DNA from: Mesorhizobium sp. M4B.F.Ca.ET.058.02.1.1
GTDB lineage: Bacteria > Pseudomonadota > Alphaproteobacteria > Rhizobiales > Rhizobiaceae
Direction of reading: 5' to 3'
NCBI RefSeq assembly: GCF_003952505.1
Contig: NZ_CP034450.1
Coordinates: forward strand, 310,001 to 374,000
DNA: 64,000 nucleotides
Position 1 is the stretch's first letter. Each line of letters opens with the position of its first letter. The notes beneath the pieces were generated by a model. It searched no databases and was not told where the DNA came from. It worked only from the letters and a program-made list of their open reading frames with translations. The position numbers and the translations under genes were made by a program. Below are positions 17,789-27,017 of this stretch, in pieces.

Positions 17789-18732
17789 TGCCGGCTTCTC
17801 AGGCGCGGATCGACGACCGCATAGGAGAGGTCGACGAGGAGGTTGACGGCGATGACGGCGGCGACCAGCAGCATGACGACGCTTTCGACGACGATCAGGT
17901 CGCGCTGCGTGATGGCCTGGAACACCAACCGTCCAAGGCCGGGCAGGTAGAAGACGTTCTCGATAATGATGGTGCCGGCGAGCAGGAAGGCGAATTGCAA
18001 ACCGAGAATGGTGAGTACCGGGATCATGGCGTTGCGCAGCGCGTGCCGCCAGAGCACGGCGCGGTATGGCATGCCCTTGGCGCGGGCGGTGCGGACATAG
18101 TCCTCGTGCAGCACCTCGATCAGTGCCGAGCGGGCGACGCGGGCAAGGATCGCGGCTTGCGGCAGGGCAAGGGCGACCGCCGGCAGAAGCAGCGATTTCA
18201 GCGCCGGCCAGGCACCGGCGCCCCAGCCGGGAAAGCCGCCGGCCGGCACCAGTCGCAGCCAGACGGCGAAGAGATAGATCAGCATCAGCGCGAACCAGAA
18301 GTTCGGCACGGCGACGCCGAGTTGGGCGGCGCCCATGGCGATAGCGTCGCCGGCCCGGCCGTGGCGGCTGGCGGAATAAATCCCGACCGGAATGGCGATA
18401 GCGGTGGACAGCGCCAGCGCGATCAGCGCCAGCGGCAGCGAGACGACGACGCGTTCGCGCACGAGATCGATAACCGGCACCGAATAGGTGTAGGAGCGGC
18501 CGAAATCGAGGCTGAGCAACCCGCCCGCCCAATGCAGGTAACGCAAGGCCAGCGGCGCGTTGAGCCCTATCTGGTTGCGCAGCACCTCGACCTGCTCGGC
18601 GCTGGCGTTCATGCCCAGCATCAGCCGCGCCGGGTCGCCGGGGATGATCTCCAGCACCGCGAACACCACCATGGAGGCCAGCACCAGCGTGGCGGCGGCG
18701 ATGATCAGACGCTTGAGGAGGTAGGCACTCAT
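17785..18732 (-). CDS. Peptide ABC transporter permease (DppB/OppB type)
   Basis: A 315-residue inner-membrane protein that begins with the standard DppB N-terminus (MSAYLLKRLIIAAATL, then IIPGDPARLMLG) and has the EAA loop DYVRTARAKGMPYRAVLWRHALRN. It forms the channel with the next permease. A 256-bp repeat-rich gap separates it from the binding protein gene upstream, unlike the tight packing of the other transporter genes. Confidence 0.93.
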   Translation of the reverse strand: MSAYLLKRLIIAAATLVLASMVVFAVLEIIPGDPARLMLGMNASAEQVEVLRNQIGLNAPLALRYLHWAGGLLSLDFGRSYTYSVPVIDLVRERVVVSLPLALIALALSTAIAIPVGIYSASRHGRAGDAIAMGAAQLGVAVPNFWFALMLIYLFAVWLRLVPAGGFPGWGAGAWPALKSLLLPAVALALPQAAILARVARSALIEVLHEDYVRTARAKGMPYRAVLWRHALRNAMIPVLTILGLQFAFLLAGTIIIENVFYLPGLGRLVFQAITQRDLIVVESVVMLLVAAVIAVNLLVDLSYAVVDPRLRSRQ

Positions 18733-18751
18733 GGAAGGCTGACCGCCCGGG

Positions 18752-18979
18752 CTTCGTCATCCTGGGGCGGAGCAGGAGCGAAGCAACGTCGCGAAGACCC
18801 CAGGATCCATGACGTGACAGAGGTCGAAGAGCGCGACGATGCAGAACCCAGGTCACGCTTTCCTGTCTTCACGGATGGGCCTCCTGTATTCTGCAACGCA
18901 GAGGTCGCTCACAAGCCATGGCATGGATCCTAGGGTCTGCGCAGCCGCTGCGTGGCTGCTCCACCCTTTGATGACGAAG
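18752..18979. repeat. Two inverted copies of an intergenic repeat
   Basis: Two diverged copies of the same unit face each other between the binding-protein and permease genes. The left copy starts with CTTCGTCATCCTGGGGCGG at 18752 on the + strand; the right copy starts with CTTCGTCATCAAAGGGTGG at 18979 on the - strand. Shared blocks include GGAGCAG, GCAGACCC/GAAGACCCC, (C/T)AGGATCCATG and, further in, GCAGAA. The whole is an imperfect palindrome of about 228 bp and could fold into a large hairpin in the operon mRNA. Confidence 0.75.
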
Positions 18980-18988
18980 TGCTGGGGT

Positions 18989-20467
18989 TCACTCGCTCCA
19001 CTTCACCTTGGTGAGATCATTGGCCTGGATCGGCGCGTTCTCCCAGAGGCCTTGCAGCTTGGCGTCCCAGACGCCGACCTTCGGCAGTTCGTAGAGGAAG
19101 CCGACCACGGCATCGTCGGCGAGGATCTTCTGCGCCTCACCGAGCAGTTCCTTGCGCTTGGCCTCGTCGGAGGTGAGGTTCAGATCGGCGATGACCTTGT
19201 CGAAAGCCGGGTTGTTGTAATTGAAGTAATAGTCCTTGCGCGAATAGATATCGATGTCGTTGGGCTCGGTGTGGGAGACGATGGTGAGGTCGTAGTCCTT
19301 CTTGGTAAATACCTGGTCCAGCCACTGCGCCCATTCAACGGGCACGATCTCCAGATCGATGCCGACGTCGCGCAACTCCGAAGCGATGATCTCGCCGCCA
19401 AGCCGGGCATAGGAAGGCGGCGGCAGCTTCAGCGTCGCCTTGAAGCCGTTCTCGAGGCCGGCTTGCTTGAGCAGTTCCTTGGCCTTGGCGACATCATGCG
19501 GATAGCGGCCGGTGAGGTCGACATAGTCCTTGTTGGCGGGCGACATGTGCGAGCCGATCGGCTGGCCGAGCCCCGCCGAGGCGCCATCGATGATCGCCTT
19601 GCGGTCGAGCGCGTAGGAGATCGCCTGCCTGACCTCGACCTTGTCGAAGGGCGGCTTCTTGTTGTTGATCGACAGGATGGTCTCGCCCTCGGTCGAGCCG
19701 ATCACGACATGGAAGCGCGGATCGTCCTTGACCTGGGCGACGCTGTCGGGATCGAAGAAAGGGAAGGCCTGGATGTCGCCGGAAAGCAGGGCCGGAACGG
19801 CGGCGGCGGCATCGGGGACGATGCGGAACTCGGCCTTGTCGAGCGAGACCGGCGCGCCCCAGTAAGCGTCCGATTTCACCAGCGTGATCGACGAGCCCTT
19901 GACCCAGTCCTGGAATTTGAACGGGCCGGTGCCGATCGGCTTCTCCTTGTTGGTGTCGGCCGATTTCGGCGACACGATCACCGCGTCGCCCCAGCCCATA
20001 TTGTAGAGGAAGGAGCCTTGCGGGTTCTTCAGCGTCACCTTGACGGTCGCCGGATCGACGACGTCGACCTTGTCGATCGCCGCGAACAGGCCCTTCTGCG
20101 CGTTGACCGAATTGTCGGCGCGGGCGCGGTCGAGCGAGAACTTCACATCGTCGGCGCTGAAGTCGGCACCGTCATGGAATTTGACTCCGGTATGCAGCTT
20201 GAACGTGTAGACCTTGCCGTCGTCAGAAATGCTCCAGCTTTCTGCGAGATCGGGCAGCACCTCGCCGTTCGGGCCGATGCGGGTCAGGCCTTCGAACACA
20301 TTGGCGTAGAGCACTTCGTCGATCGCCGCGGCAGCACCCGCGGTCGGGTCAAGGTGCGGGGGTTCGAGCGGAATGCCGATGACGAGATCGGTACGCGCGG
20401 CAAAGGCCGAGGTGGCGGTGGCGAGTGCCAGGGCGGCGGCGGCGAGAACGGTCTTCCACAATTTCAT
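18989..20467 (-). CDS. Peptide ABC transporter substrate-binding protein (SBP family 5)
   Basis: A 492-residue periplasmic protein with a signal peptide (MKLWKTVLAAAALALATATSAFA, cut after AFA) and the family 5 patterns VLYANVFEGLTRIGPNGEVLPDLAESW and GVKFHDGADFSADDV. It captures peptides or similar compounds and delivers them to the permease pair. It lies second in the operon, after an M20 deacylase and before the permeases, separated from the latter by the repeat region. The ligand cannot be named from sequence. Confidence 0.93.
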   Translation of the reverse strand: MKLWKTVLAAAALALATATSAFAARTDLVIGIPLEPPHLDPTAGAAAAIDEVLYANVFEGLTRIGPNGEVLPDLAESWSISDDGKVYTFKLHTGVKFHDGADFSADDVKFSLDRARADNSVNAQKGLFAAIDKVDVVDPATVKVTLKNPQGSFLYNMGWGDAVIVSPKSADTNKEKPIGTGPFKFQDWVKGSSITLVKSDAYWGAPVSLDKAEFRIVPDAAAAVPALLSGDIQAFPFFDPDSVAQVKDDPRFHVVIGSTEGETILSINNKKPPFDKVEVRQAISYALDRKAIIDGASAGLGQPIGSHMSPANKDYVDLTGRYPHDVAKAKELLKQAGLENGFKATLKLPPPSYARLGGEIIASELRDVGIDLEIVPVEWAQWLDQVFTKKDYDLTIVSHTEPNDIDIYSRKDYYFNYNNPAFDKVIADLNLTSDEAKRKELLGEAQKILADDAVVGFLYELPKVGVWDAKLQGLWENAPIQANDLTKVKWSE

Positions 20468-20596
20468 CGGGCAACTCCCATCTGCTCAAACCGGGTGGAT
20501 AGAAGCGTGATTTCGAGGTCGAGTAAATTGCGTTTCGTGCTGTCGGGCGACGCCAGGCGGAATGTTTTTCCAGAAATAGTCTGCCTGCCCTCGGGA

Positions 20597-21877
20597 TCAG
20601 TCCGCGACAGTGCCCCTCAACAGCACGTTGAGGCCGATCGCCATCACCTTGGCCGATTCCACCATGTCGGCGATGCCGACCCATTCGTCGGGCCGGTGGG
20701 CGAGGTCGAGGATGCCGGGGCCATAGGCGATGCAGTCATAGATGTGGCCGATGCGGGCGACGTGCTTCTGGTCGTAGGTGCCCGGCGAAATCACATAGTC
20801 GGGCTCGCGGTCGAAGATCGCCATGATGCCTTGTGCCACGGCTTTCACCACAGGTGCGTCGCGCTCGGTCATCAGCGGCAGCACTTCCATCAGATCGCGG
20901 ATCTCGTAGTCGAACTTCGTCCGCTCGCGCTTCAGCCGCTCCAGGATATCCGTCACCTCGCTCTTCACCGTGGCAAGGTCCTCCTCGAGCAGGAAGCGCC
21001 GATCGATGGTCAGCCGGCAGGAATCGGGCACGTTGGGCGAGGGCAGGCCGGGGCGGAAATCCTCGGTCTGGCCGCCATGGATGGAGTTGATGTTCATGGT
21101 CGAGCGCCTGGCGCCTTCGGGTACGACGGGCATGCGCGTCACCTTGCGGTCCAGCGCCGGGAACAATTCGTCCTCGAAGGCCTGCAGCACGGCGCCCATG
21201 TGGCGCACCGCATTGTCGCCGAGGAACGGCATCGAGCCATGCGCGATCTCGCCCTTGGTCTCGATCTCGGCCCACCAGACGCCGCGATGGCCAAGGCAGA
21301 TGCGGTCCTTGTTCAGCGGTTCCGGAATGATGACGTGGTCGACTTTCGGCTTGGAAAAATAGCCGAGCCTGGCCAGATGGGCGACGCCGCCGAAACCGCC
21401 GGATTCCTCGTCGACCGTGGCCGAAATCTCGATGGCACCGGGGAAGTCCGGAAACACCTCCATGAAGGCCTCGGCGGCGATGATCGAGGCGGCCAGCCCG
21501 CCCTTCATGTCGCAGGCGCCGCGGCCGTAGACCTTGCCGTCCTTCACGATGCCGGCGAACGGATCGACGGTCCAGCCTACGCCAGCCTCGACGACGTCGA
21601 TATGCGAGTTGAAATGCACGCATGCGCCGGGCGATCTGCCGTCGAAGCGGGCAACGACGTTGACGCGCGGGTAGCGGTCGGTGTCGCCGGGCGTGCCTTC
21701 GGCGCGGACGAACTCTGTTTCGAAGCCGCGCTTCTTCAGGCGCTCGCCGACATATTCGGCGCAGGGGCGATAGGCCTCGCCCGGCGGATTGACGGTCGGG
21801 AAACGGATCAGGTCCGCGGTCAGCGCAACGAGGTCTTCGATCCGCGCATCGACGGCCTTAAGGAGTCGTTCGGTCAT
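20597..21877 (-). CDS. M20 family deacetylase/peptidase (ArgE/DapE type)
   Basis: A 426-residue metalloenzyme that hydrolyses an N-acyl or peptide bond. Metal site residues are visible: His92 in HFNSHIDVV, Asp123 in GRGACDMKGG, and the paired glutamates Glu157/Glu158 in ATVDEESGG. It is the first gene of the operon with the peptide ABC importer, which suggests that it deacylates or cleaves the imported solute. The frame is open 33 codons further upstream, but the ATG at 21877 starts the family-like sequence (MTERLLKAVDARIEDLVAL). Confidence 0.9.
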   Translation of the reverse strand: MTERLLKAVDARIEDLVALTADLIRFPTVNPPGEAYRPCAEYVGERLKKRGFETEFVRAEGTPGDTDRYPRVNVVARFDGRSPGACVHFNSHIDVVEAGVGWTVDPFAGIVKDGKVYGRGACDMKGGLAASIIAAEAFMEVFPDFPGAIEISATVDEESGGFGGVAHLARLGYFSKPKVDHVIIPEPLNKDRICLGHRGVWWAEIETKGEIAHGSMPFLGDNAVRHMGAVLQAFEDELFPALDRKVTRMPVVPEGARRSTMNINSIHGGQTEDFRPGLPSPNVPDSCRLTIDRRFLLEEDLATVKSEVTDILERLKRERTKFDYEIRDLMEVLPLMTERDAPVVKAVAQGIMAIFDREPDYVISPGTYDQKHVARIGHIYDCIAYGPGILDLAHRPDEWVGIADMVESAKVMAIGLNVLLRGTVAD

Positions 21878-22099
21878 TCCTGAAGTTGAGCAGCGAAGCG
21901 GGCGACTGGCAAGCGCGACGGCGAAGTCGTTGAAACTACGTGTCGCGGCGGCAACTATGGCGGGAAATTCGTTCAAATTCGCTGCTTTGGATTGGCGAAT
22001 TCATCAACGAGTGTGTGTTACTTCATTCACCTGCCGTTAAAATGCTGAAAAATCGCGTGATGGCAGGCATGCAAGGGGCAATCAAAGGGGTTTGATCGC

Positions 22100-22531
22100 A
22101 TGAAAAAGACTGTTCTCATGGCAACGATACTGGCGACCGCGCTGTTCGGCACCTCGGTCGCAGGCAAGGCTGCCGCCCTGGTGGCCAATATCGATGTATC
22201 CTCACAAACGATGACCGTCAGCAGATACGGCCAGGTGCTGTACCGCTGGAGCGTGTCCACCGCCCGCAAGGGTTACTTCACGCCGCGCGGCAGCTACCGC
22301 CCGCAGTGGACGGCCCGGATGTGGTATTCGCGCAAATACGAGATGTCGCCGATGCCATACTCAGTGTTCTTCCGTGGCGGCTACGCCATCCACGGCACCG
22401 GCGCGGTGAAGTATCTCGGGCGTCCGGCCTCGCATGGCTGCGTGCGCCTGCACACCGCCAACGCCGCGACCTTCTATTCGATGGTGCGCGAAGCGGGCTA
22501 CGGCAACACGCGCATCGTCGTCACCGACTGA
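22100..22531 (+). CDS. L,D-transpeptidase (YkuD domain), secreted
   Basis: A 143-residue protein with a signal peptide (MKKTVLMATILATALFGTSVAG) followed by one YkuD domain. The catalytic motif HGT...SHGCVRL is complete, with nucleophile Cys114. It should make or edit 3-3 peptide cross-links, or attach proteins to peptidoglycan, in the periplasm. It is a minimal single-domain form without a peptidoglycan-binding module. It is divergent from the M20 gene across about 220 bp. Confidence 0.92.
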   Translation: MKKTVLMATILATALFGTSVAGKAAALVANIDVSSQTMTVSRYGQVLYRWSVSTARKGYFTPRGSYRPQWTARMWYSRKYEMSPMPYSVFFRGGYAIHGTGAVKYLGRPASHGCVRLHTANAATFYSMVREAGYGNTRIVVTD

Positions 22532-22689
22532 CCTCGCGCGATTGCCTTTCGGCGCCAAAAGCGTTGCAGCAATGCCGCACTGCAACCGGAACTCGCATCG
22601 AGGCACGGTTTCCGGTGCCGGCGTCGATTGCGTAAATCTTTGGCGGTGGTAGGTATCGCAACGTTACTTTTTGATGCTTGGGGATTACA

Positions 22690-23529
22690 ATGTATCGACT
22701 TGTTTTGAGCGCGGCGATTGCCGTAACCGCTACTTCCACCTTCGCTGCCGACGCGCCCGTCGTCCTGGACCAGGAACTCGCCCAGCCGCATATTTCAGGC
22801 TACGGCGAGGTATATCTCGGCGGTCTCTACTTCGCGACCCCCGGGGACGATGCAGACGGCACGACCGCCGGCGGCGCCGCCCGGGTCAATTTTCCGATCG
22901 ACGCTCGCTGGAACATCCAGACCGACGCGGTGATCGATTCGCTGTGGGTCGAGGGTACGAACATCTACAGCTACGGCGGCGCAATCCATGGCTACTGGCG
23001 CGATCCGAGCGCCTATGCGCTCGGCGGTTTCGCTACGATCACGGGATATGGCGGCGAAGATTTCGGCGGTGCCGATCTATACTCCTTCTCGGTCGGCCCT
23101 GAAGCTCAAGCCTATTTCGGCAACGTGACCGTCTACGGACAAGTCTACTACGGCCAGTTGCGGGCCTCCGGTGAATCCGAGCATCTCGACAATTGGGGTG
23201 GCCGCGGCGTGGTGCGCTACTTCGCCCAGGACAACCTTCGCTTCGACGGCGAACTTGGCTTCGCGAGACTTTCGGCGGACGGCGCGCACTTCGACACCGT
23301 CTCGGCGGCTCTGCAGGCCACCTACCGTTTCACAGGTACGCCGTGGTCCGTCTTCGGACGCTACCAGTTGGATCATCTGACTTTCTCCGAAGGTCCGGGC
23401 AGCGTGAACGTCCACAAATATGTGATCGGCCTGCGGGCGAGCTTCGGCTCGGATACGCTGCTGTCGGAGGACCGCAACGGCGCTACCATGGATACGTACC
23501 GGTCGAATTTTACCGTGCCGTTCCTCTAG
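22690..23529 (+). CDS. Predicted outer-membrane beta-barrel protein, function unknown
   Basis: A 279-residue protein with a signal peptide (MYRLVLSAAIAVTATSTFAAD). The rest alternates Gly/Tyr-rich strands (ISGYGEVYLGGLYFA, NVTVYGQVYYGQLRAS, VHKYVIGLRASFGSD), as in a small outer-membrane barrel of about 10-12 strands. I do not recognise a named family; it resembles rhizobial outer-membrane proteins in composition only. The ATG at 22690 is preferred over an upstream TTG in frame. It is followed by a strong terminator and converges with lpxXL. Confidence 0.65.
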   Translation: MYRLVLSAAIAVTATSTFAADAPVVLDQELAQPHISGYGEVYLGGLYFATPGDDADGTTAGGAARVNFPIDARWNIQTDAVIDSLWVEGTNIYSYGGAIHGYWRDPSAYALGGFATITGYGGEDFGGADLYSFSVGPEAQAYFGNVTVYGQVYYGQLRASGESEHLDNWGGRGVVRYFAQDNLRFDGELGFARLSADGAHFDTVSAALQATYRFTGTPWSVFGRYQLDHLTFSEGPGSVNVHKYVIGLRASFGSDTLLSEDRNGATMDTYRSNFTVPFL

Positions 23530-23556
23530 GGTCAGGTAAGCAAGAGCTACATCAAA

Positions 23557-23588
23557 GCCGCGAAGAGCAATCTTCGCGGCTTTTCTTT
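23557..23588 (+). terminator. Strong rho-independent terminator
   Basis: A perfect 10-bp stem (GCCGCGAAGA and TCTTCGCGGC) with a GCAA tetraloop, followed by TTTTCTTT. It ends the beta-barrel gene and, with AAA on its left, may also serve the leftward lpxXL transcript. Confidence 0.9.
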
Positions 23589-23666
23589 GCTGGTGGCCTC
23601 AGTCCTCGATTTCCGGAAAACCTTCAGGCAGTGCAGACCGCGCTGGGAAACCGACCCTGGGTGCGC

Positions 23667-24656
23667 TCAGCTGACTACTTTCGCCTGCCCACGCCGGCTG
23701 CGGCGGCGGCCGCTCATCTCCCACCTTTTGTGGAACCACATCCACTGGCCGGGATCCTCGCGCACCCAGCGCTCGACGACGTCGGCGAGAAGCTGGGTGG
23801 TGGCGTGGACGTCGACACTGCCGCTCTCTGTGCGCGGCAAGGTCAGCTTGTCCTCGATCTCGAGGCGGAAACGGTTGTCCGGCAGCCGGACGCAGCGTGC
23901 CGGATAGACGTCGCAGTCGTAGTGGCGGGCGAGCATGCCCAGTACCGGATTGCTCTGGCAAGGGCGGCCGAAGAAGGTCGTCTCCAGTCCGCTGGAGAAT
24001 TTCTGGTCGACGAGCACGCCGATATTGCCGCCGTTCTCCAGGATGGCGGCAAGCGCGAAGGAAGCGCCGGTCGAGGAGGGCAGCAAGCCTCCCATGGTCG
24101 AGCGGCGCGTCGAGTGGATGTAATCGGCGAGATAGGGATTATTGGGCGGGCGAAACAGCGCGGTGATGTTCATGCCGAAGGTGGCCGCGGCCACGGGCAG
24201 CAGCTCGAAATTGCCGAGATGGCCGGTAAACAGGATATGCGGCTTCTTCTCGCCGGCGATCTCGGCGAAATGCTCGACACCGCGCACCTCGACCCGGCCC
24301 GGCTTCGTCGCATTCGGATCGAAATCGAACAGCGCATCGAGGAAGATATACTCGGCCGCGAGGCGGGCCATGTTGCCCCACATGTCCAGCGCGATGGCCT
24401 CGATCTCGGCGTCGCTCTTTGCGGGATAGGCGCGCCGCAGATTGTTGACCGCGACCCGATGACGTCCGACCAGCGGGCCGATGCGGCGGGCGACGCGGTC
24501 GGCGAAGTTGAGCGCCTTGTCCGGCGGCAGGAGCCGCAGCAGCGAGATCATCGCCATGGCCAGGCGCGCCACCAGCCAGTGCTCCATCTGGCGCAGCCGC
24601 CGGCCGTAGCGGAACATGAAGTCCCGGCGGGCTTTCTTGAGCACCTTACCGACCAT
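23667..24656 (-). CDS. lpxXL: Lipid A very-long-chain acyltransferase (LpxL/HtrB family)
   Basis: A 329-residue acyltransferase of the LpxL family with the catalytic H-x4-E motif (His146 to Glu151 in TGHLGNFELL) and the later block GVLVDQKF. In rhizobia the enzyme at this place in the cluster transfers 27-hydroxyoctacosanoate from AcpXL to lipid A on the inner face of the inner membrane. The start at 24656 lies 5 bp after the adh stop, so it is the last gene of the acpXL operon. The symbol rests on this synteny. Confidence 0.9.
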   Translation of the reverse strand: MVGKVLKKARRDFMFRYGRRLRQMEHWLVARLAMAMISLLRLLPPDKALNFADRVARRIGPLVGRHRVAVNNLRRAYPAKSDAEIEAIALDMWGNMARLAAEYIFLDALFDFDPNATKPGRVEVRGVEHFAEIAGEKKPHILFTGHLGNFELLPVAAATFGMNITALFRPPNNPYLADYIHSTRRSTMGGLLPSSTGASFALAAILENGGNIGVLVDQKFSSGLETTFFGRPCQSNPVLGMLARHYDCDVYPARCVRLPDNRFRLEIEDKLTLPRTESGSVDVHATTQLLADVVERWVREDPGQWMWFHKRWEMSGRRRSRRGQAKVVS

Positions 24657-24661
24657 TTGCC

Positions 24662-25687
24662 TTAGACGCGCAGGATGATCTTGCCGAACACGTCGCGGCC
24701 TTCCATGCGCTTCAGCGCCGCGTCGATGTCGTCGAAGCCGACCTCGGTGTCGATGACGGGAGCGACGAGGCCGGCCGCCATCTTCTGCATCGCATCGGCC
24801 ATGTTCTCCATGCGGCAGCCGAAGGAGCCGAGCAGCTTCAGCTGCTGCTGGAAGAGCTGCATCAGATTGACCTGTGTCGACACGCCGGAGGTGGAGCCGC
24901 ATGTGACCAGGCGGCCGCCGCGCTTCAGGCACAGCATCGAGCCGGCGAAGGTGTCGGCGCCGACATGCTCGAAGACGACGTCGACGCCCTTCTTCTTGGT
25001 CAGCTTGCGCACGACGCCTTCGAAACGGTCCTCGCGGTAGTTGATGACATGGTCGGCCCCCAACGCCTTGGCCTTGTCGATCTTGTCGTTCGAGCCGACC
25101 GTGGTGATGACGGTGCAACCCATCTTCTTCGCCAACTGGATCGCGGCGGTGCCGATGCCGGAGCCGCCGGCATGGACGAGGATCGTCTCGCCGGGCTCGA
25201 GTTTCGCATTGTCGAACAGCATGTGCTCGACCGTGCCGAAAGTAACAGGCGCGACCGCCGCGCCGATCTCGGTGACGCCGGGCGGGGCGGGGACCAGCAG
25301 GCGGGCCGGCAGATTGATCTTCTCTTGCGCGAAGCCGTCGAGGTGGAAGCCATGAACGCCGGAGACGTGCTCGCAAAGATTGTCGCGTCCTTCGCGGCAT
25401 GCACGGCAAAGGCCGCACGTGCGCGCGCCATAGATCGACACCAATTGCCCCGGCAGGAGGCTGGAGACGCCGGGGCCGACGGCGTCGACCTCGCCCGACG
25501 CCTCGGCGCCGACGACCAGCGGCAGCTTACGCTTGGCGAAGGCCATGCCGCGCCAGCCCCAGACGTCGATATGGTTCAGCGCCACCGCCTTGATGCGCAG
25601 CGTCACTTCGCCAAGCGAAGGCGGCGGGGGAGGCGGCAGGTCCACCGTTTCAAGACGGCGGTCCTCGATAAGTTGCAATGCGCGCAT
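24662..25687 (-). CDS. MDR-family zinc-binding oxidoreductase of the acpXL cluster
   Basis: A 341-residue medium-chain dehydrogenase/reductase with the nucleotide motif HAGGSGIGTAAIQLAKKMG. It keeps the structural zinc lobe (Cys91, Cys94, Cys97, Cys105) but the usual catalytic zinc positions read Asn38 (ALNHID) and GAEASG, so it resembles quinone oxidoreductases more than true alcohol dehydrogenases. Rhizobial acpXL clusters carry such a gene (called adh2XL or fabXL), thought to act in very-long-chain acyl synthesis, perhaps as an enoyl reductase. A run of six prolines sits near residue 20. The start at 25687 is 38 bp after the fabF1 stop. Confidence 0.85.
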   Translation of the reverse strand: MRALQLIEDRRLETVDLPPPPPPSLGEVTLRIKAVALNHIDVWGWRGMAFAKRKLPLVVGAEASGEVDAVGPGVSSLLPGQLVSIYGARTCGLCRACREGRDNLCEHVSGVHGFHLDGFAQEKINLPARLLVPAPPGVTEIGAAVAPVTFGTVEHMLFDNAKLEPGETILVHAGGSGIGTAAIQLAKKMGCTVITTVGSNDKIDKAKALGADHVINYREDRFEGVVRKLTKKKGVDVVFEHVGADTFAGSMLCLKRGGRLVTCGSTSGVSTQVNLMQLFQQQLKLLGSFGCRMENMADAMQKMAAGLVAPVIDTEVGFDDIDAALKRMEGRDVFGKIILRV

Positions 25688-25725
25688 GGGGCCTGTCAGT
25701 TCGTCAAAAGCGGGAAAACGTCCGC

Positions 25726-26997
25726 TTAGACCGGTTCCCTCGCCATGACAAGGCACGTGTTCTGGCCGCCGAAGCCGAAGGAGTTCGACAAAACGGTGCC
25801 CACCTCGGCATTACGCTTCTTGTTGGGCACCACGTCGAGCACGATCGCCGGGTCGGGATTGTCGTAGTTGATGGTCGGCGGGATGACGCTTTCGCGCATC
25901 GTCATCAGCGAGAAAGCGGCCTCGACCGCGCCGGCTGCCGACAGGGTGTGGCCGATCATCGACTTGTTGGACGAGATCGGCATCGAGCCGATCCGCCCGC
26001 CGAACACGGTCGACAGCGACAGATGCTCCATCTTGTCGTTTTCCGGCGTCGAGGTGCCATGCGCGTTGACGTAGTCAATCTCGTCCTCGCTCAGGCCGGC
26101 ATCGGCAAGCGCGGCGCGCACCGCCGCGATCGCCGGCGAACCGTCTGGCTTGGAGCGGGTGCGGTGGAAATCGTCGGCCTTTTCGCCGCAGCCGCGCATG
26201 ATGCCGAGGATAGGGGCGCCGCGGGCAAGAGCAGCTTCCAGCGATTCCAGCACCAGCGCGCCGGAGCCTTCGGCCAGCACAAAGCCGTCGCGATCCTTGG
26301 AAAAAGGCTTCGACGCCTTTTCCGGAATATCGTTGTGAGTGGAGAGCGCCGACAACAGCGAGAAGCGGATCAACGCCTCGGCGGTCGCCGAGCCATCGGC
26401 GCCGATCGACAGCGCCTTGTCGCATTCGCCGCGGCGGATCGCCTCGACGCCGAGCTGGATGGCGGTGGCGCCGGAAGCGCAGGCGGTCGACAGCGTGATC
26501 GGCAGGCCGCGCGTGCCGAAACGGTCGGCCAGCCGGTCGGCGATCGAACCGAACTGGGTGGTCTCGAAGATGTCGAGCTCCTTCAGCGCGCGCGCCACGC
26601 GCAGCAGCCTCTCGGCGCCGGCATCCTGCTTGTCGGAATTGTAGAGCGAGAAACGGTCGGCCCAGTCGAGCTCGACGGGCGGCGAAGCAAGGAAAAGCGG
26701 TCCGCTGAAATCGCCGCTGTCAAGACCGGCTTCCGCCACCGCTTCCTGCGCCGCGGTCTCGGCCAACTCGTAGGTGAGGGGGCTGGCGCCCTTGGAGCTC
26801 GACGGCAGGAAGTCGACCATGCCGGAGATGCGGGTGTTCAGATGATCGACCGGAAAGCGGGTGATCGGGTGGATGCCGGACTTGCCGGAGGTCAGCGCCG
26901 CCCAATTGTCGGCCTTGCCGACGCCCAACGACGTCACCACGCCGATGCCGGTGACGGCGACGATCGGCCTGCCCATGTGGTCATTCAGATTGGCCAT
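25726..26997 (-). CDS. fabF1XL: Beta-ketoacyl-ACP synthase (active partner)
   Basis: A 423-residue condensing enzyme with the full KAS catalytic triad: Cys173 in STACASGA, His313 in NAHGTSTPEND and His350 in SMIGHTLSAAG. It should elongate acyl chains on AcpXL toward the C28 hydroxy acid of lipid A. AGGGA precedes the start by 8-9 bp. It follows fabF2 by 20 bp in the same leftward operon. The symbol is given by cluster position. Confidence 0.92.
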   Translation of the reverse strand: MANLNDHMGRPIVAVTGIGVVTSLGVGKADNWAALTSGKSGIHPITRFPVDHLNTRISGMVDFLPSSSKGASPLTYELAETAAQEAVAEAGLDSGDFSGPLFLASPPVELDWADRFSLYNSDKQDAGAERLLRVARALKELDIFETTQFGSIADRLADRFGTRGLPITLSTACASGATAIQLGVEAIRRGECDKALSIGADGSATAEALIRFSLLSALSTHNDIPEKASKPFSKDRDGFVLAEGSGALVLESLEAALARGAPILGIMRGCGEKADDFHRTRSKPDGSPAIAAVRAALADAGLSEDEIDYVNAHGTSTPENDKMEHLSLSTVFGGRIGSMPISSNKSMIGHTLSAAGAVEAAFSLMTMRESVIPPTINYDNPDPAIVLDVVPNKKRNAEVGTVLSNSFGFGGQNTCLVMAREPV

Positions 26998-27017
26998 GCT
27001 TTGTCCCTGGTGGTCAC

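Noticed and set aside
18839..21883. A 1014-codon open frame on the + strand
   Set aside because: It runs antisense through the binding-protein and M20 genes, whose leftward frames have clear family motifs. Long antisense frames are common at this GC content.
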